Source: JADGHQ01 sp045805385
GTDB taxonomy: Bacteria > Actinomycetota > Thermoleophilia > Solirubrobacterales > Thermoleophilaceae
Length of the DNA stretch: 6,264 nucleotides
NCBI GenBank assembly: GCA_045805385.1
Contig: JBJMLG010000014.1
Span: 1-6,264, forward strand
Reading direction: 5' to 3'
The notes under the pieces were generated by a model that saw only the letters and a list, made by a program, of their open reading frames with translations, had not been told where the DNA came from and searched no databases. Of this stretch, positions 4,415 to 6,264 are shown one piece after another (position 1 is the stretch's first letter; the number at the start of each line of letters is the position of its first letter). Position numbers and translations under genes: made by a program.

Positions 4415-4909
4415 GTGAGCCCGGAGCGCGACATCTTCGCCAACTTCGAGCGGATGCGCCGCGAGATCGACGAGCTCTTCGGTGACGTCTTCGAGAGGAG
4501 CGGCTTCGCGCCGCGCCGGGGGTTCTCGCCGCGAGTGGACGTGTACTACTGCGGCAACCCGCCGCGCGCGGTGGTGACCGTGGACCTGGCCGGCGTGACC
4601 ATCGACGAAGTCGGGCTCGAAATCCGCGGGCGCAAGCTCGAGATCGCCGGGGAGCGCCGCACGCAGGAGTCCGAGGGGCGGCTCTACCAGCAGATCGAGA
4701 TCGAGCACGGGCCGTTCCGCCGCGTGGTCGAGCTCGGCGCCGACGTGGAGCCCGAGAGCGCCCGGGCGAGCTACGAGGACGGCGTCCTCCGGATCGAGAT
4801 ACCGCTTCGCCAGCAGGAGGAGTCGGCGCGCCAGGTGCCGATCAGCGGCCCCGCGCCCGCGCTCCGTCCGAGCGACCCCGAGCGCTCGAACGGCGGCGAC
4901 GAGCGGTGA
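4415..4909 (+). CDS. hsp20: Small heat-shock protein, Hsp20/alpha-crystallin family
   Basis: A 164-residue ATP-independent holdase chaperone that binds unfolding proteins in the cytoplasm and keeps them refoldable. The N-terminal arm (RDIFANFERMRREIDELFGDVFERSG, 5-30) is the usual oligomerisation helix. The alpha-crystallin domain spans about 39-131: VDVYYCGNPPRAVVTVDLAGV, LEIRGRKLEIAGER, YQQIEIEHGPFRRVVEL and the signature ASYEDGVLRIEIP (118-130). A VPI at 141-143 fits the C-terminal I/V-x-I/V motif that docks into a neighbouring subunit, followed by a short polar tail. The length is normal. The GTG at 4415 is preferred over the ATG at 4454 because it retains the whole conserved N-terminal arm; it has no Shine-Dalgarno but a well-placed -10. 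The last bases overlap the lon start (GTGA, 4906-4909), so chaperone and protease are probably made together. Confidence 0.95.
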   Translation: MSPERDIFANFERMRREIDELFGDVFERSGFAPRRGFSPRVDVYYCGNPPRAVVTVDLAGVTIDEVGLEIRGRKLEIAGERRTQESEGRLYQQIEIEHGPFRRVVELGADVEPESARASYEDGVLRIEIPLRQQEESARQVPISGPAPALRPSDPERSNGGDER

Positions 4910-6264
4910 CGATCCAGCTGCCTGAGGGGGCGATCGGCGCCGTGGAGGGCAACGGCAACCTGCCGCAGGCGCTGCCCGTCCTGCCGCTGAAGGACACCGT
5001 CACCTTCCCTGACACGGTCACGCCGCTCGCCGTCGGGCAGCCGCGCTCGGTGGAGCTCGTGAACGACGTGCTAGGCGGCAACCGCATGCTCGTGATGGTG
5101 GCCTCGCGCAACCCGGACGTGGAGGTGCCCGGCCCGGAGGACCTGTACGACGTGGGCGTCGTCGGCACGGTCGCGCGCATGATGAAGGTGCCCGACGGCT
5201 CGCTGCGGATCCTCGTGCAGGCGCACCAACGCGTGAGGCTCTCCGACTACGTGGCCACCGACCCCTACCTCGTGGCGCGCATCGAGCCGCTGCCCGACGT
5301 GGTGGAGGACACGCCCGAGCTGCGCGCGCTGATGCGCAATGTGCAGAACACCTTCGCGCAGATCATCGAGGAGGTGCCGTACCTCCCGGAAGAGCTGCAG
5401 ATGGCGCTCGCGAACATCGACGATCCATCGGAGCTCGCGCACCTGATCGCCGGCTCGCTGCGGATCCCAACCGAGGAGAAGCAGCAGCTCCTCGAGGAGA
5501 CCGACGTGGCCAAGCGGCTGCGCCGCCTCTCGGAGATCCTCGCGCGCGAGCTCGAGGTGATCTCGCTGGGCACCAAGATCCAGTCGCAGGTCCAGTCCGA
5601 GCTCGAGCAGAGCCAGCGCGAGTACTACCTGCGCCAGCAGCTCAAGGCGATCCAGCAGGAGCTCGGCGAGACCGACCCGGAGCAGGCCGAGGCCGAGGAG
5701 CTGCGCGAGCAGATCGAGCAGGCGGACTTGCCCGAGGAGGTGCGCCGGGTGGCGGAGCGCGAGCTGTCGCGGCTCCAGCGGCTACCCGCTCAGGCGGCCG
5801 AGCACGGCGTGATCCGCACCTACCTCGAGTGGATCATCGAGCTGCCGTGGAACAAGTCGACCGACGACGACTTGGACCTCAAGAAGGCGCGCCGGCAACT
5901 CGATCGCGACCACTACGACATCGACAAGATCAAGGAGCGCATCCTCGAGTTCCTCGCCGTGCAGAAGCTGAAGCCCGACGCGCGCTCGGCGATCCTCTGC
6001 TTCGTCGGCCCGCCCGGAGTCGGCAAGACCTCGCTCGGCCGCTCGATCGCCGCGGCGATGGGCCGGGCGTTTCAGCGCATCTCCGTCGGCGGCGTGCGCG
6101 ACGAGTCGGAGATCCGCGGCCACCGCCGCACCTACGTCGGCGCGCTGCCCGGAAAAATCGTTCAATCGCTGAAGAAGGCCGGTTCCTCCAATCCTGTGTT
6201 CCTCCTCGACGAAGTCGACAAGATGAGCATGGATTTCCGGGGTGATCCTTCGAGCGCGCTGCTC
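4906..6264 (+). CDS. lon: ATP-dependent protease Lon (3' part beyond window)
   Basis: The first 453 codons of Lon (La), the cytoplasmic AAA+ serine protease that degrades damaged and some regulatory proteins. The substrate-binding N domain begins at LPVLPLKDTVTFP (about 22-34) and runs to about 210; the central coiled-coil has EYYLRQQLKAIQQELGE (239-255). The AAA+ module starts near YLEWIIELPWNK (306-317), with Walker A GPPGVGKT at 368-375, the GGVRDESEIRGHRRTYVG segment after it and Walker B VFLLDEVDK at 431-439 (Asp435, Glu436). The frame is open at the window edge. The sensor regions and the Ser-Lys proteolytic domain of a roughly 780-820-residue enzyme are not seen. The start is GTG at 4906, inside the end of hsp20 (4-base GTGA overlap), consistent with translational coupling; no separate promoter is evident. 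From about codon 416 (6151) codon use turns notably more A/T-ending than before, which is odd. Identity is certain. Confidence 0.97.
   Translation, partial: MTIQLPEGAIGAVEGNGNLPQALPVLPLKDTVTFPDTVTPLAVGQPRSVELVNDVLGGNRMLVMVASRNPDVEVPGPEDLYDVGVVGTVARMMKVPDGSLRILVQAHQRVRLSDYVATDPYLVARIEPLPDVVEDTPELRALMRNVQNTFAQIIEEVPYLPEELQMALANIDDPSELAHLIAGSLRIPTEEKQQLLEETDVAKRLRRLSEILARELEVISLGTKIQSQVQSELEQSQREYYLRQQLKAIQQELGETDPEQAEAEELREQIEQADLPEEVRRVAERELSRLQRLPAQAAEHGVIRTYLEWIIELPWNKSTDDDLDLKKARRQLDRDHYDIDKIKERILEFLAVQKLKPDARSAILCFVGPPGVGKTSLGRSIAAAMGRAFQRISVGGVRDESEIRGHRRTYVGALPGKIVQSLKKAGSSNPVFLLDEVDKMSMDFRGDPSSALL

Noticed and set aside
3340..4443. 367-codon minus-strand frame opposite the MBL gene
   Set aside because: Antisense to a gene with a full set of catalytic residues; low-complexity Arg/Val/Leu/His composition is typical of GC-rich shadow frames.
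6001..6264. Reading the end of the window as a different AAA+ protein or a pseudogene because of its base composition
   Set aside because: The frame is intact and Walker A, Walker B and GDPSSALL are all standard Lon motifs; only codon usage is odd.

Overview
The window is GC-rich, close to 70% by eye, with a strong G/C preference at third codon positions, frequent GTG starts and 4-base GTGA gene overlaps. Together with the protein types this points to a high-GC actinobacterial lineage. The AT-hook/winged-helix regulator, the small five-cysteine protein and the Rv1339-like metallo-hydrolase suggest a deep-branching group such as Thermoleophilia/Solirubrobacterales. That placement is inference from recalled sequence style, not a search result. 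No rRNA, tRNA, CRISPR array, insertion sequence or phage gene was recognised.

Layout. (1) Bases 1-367, minus strand: a regulator with a basic AT-hook linker and a winged helix, cut by the window edge. It diverges from mdh (malate dehydrogenase, 427-1356, plus) across a short, unusually AT-rich spacer that holds an inverted repeat. (2) Bases 1391-3100, minus strand: a three-gene unit transcribed right to left. It runs from an atypical SDR NAD(P)-binding protein (2180-3100), to an SRPBCC ligand-binding protein (1737-2183, 4-base overlap), to a hypothetical 96-residue protein (1391-1681). It converges on mdh over a GC-rich hairpin. (3) Bases 3101-3335: a divergent control region with a perfect 15-base palindrome flanked by related half-sites. 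A possible 43-codon cysteine-rich ORF on the minus strand overlaps it. (4) Bases 3336-6264, plus strand: a 66-residue five-cysteine protein, an MBL-fold hydrolase with a complete metal-ligand set, a small heat-shock protein (Hsp20) and the first 453 codons of lon. Hsp20 and lon overlap by four bases.

How the genes may work together. The clearest functional pairing is Hsp20-Lon: a holdase chaperone and an ATP-dependent protease that appear translationally coupled, possibly started from a leaderless transcript. The SDR-SRPBCC pair looks like a redox or ligand-binding module encoded as two coupled proteins. mdh is a central-metabolism gene whose first 25 codons and promoter have a base composition very different from the rest of the gene. 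No complete new system is evident. The best candidates for new biology are the palindrome-centred divergent hub, the small cysteine-rich proteins beside it, the uncharacterised 96-residue protein, and two abrupt local shifts in codon usage (start of mdh, end of the visible lon).
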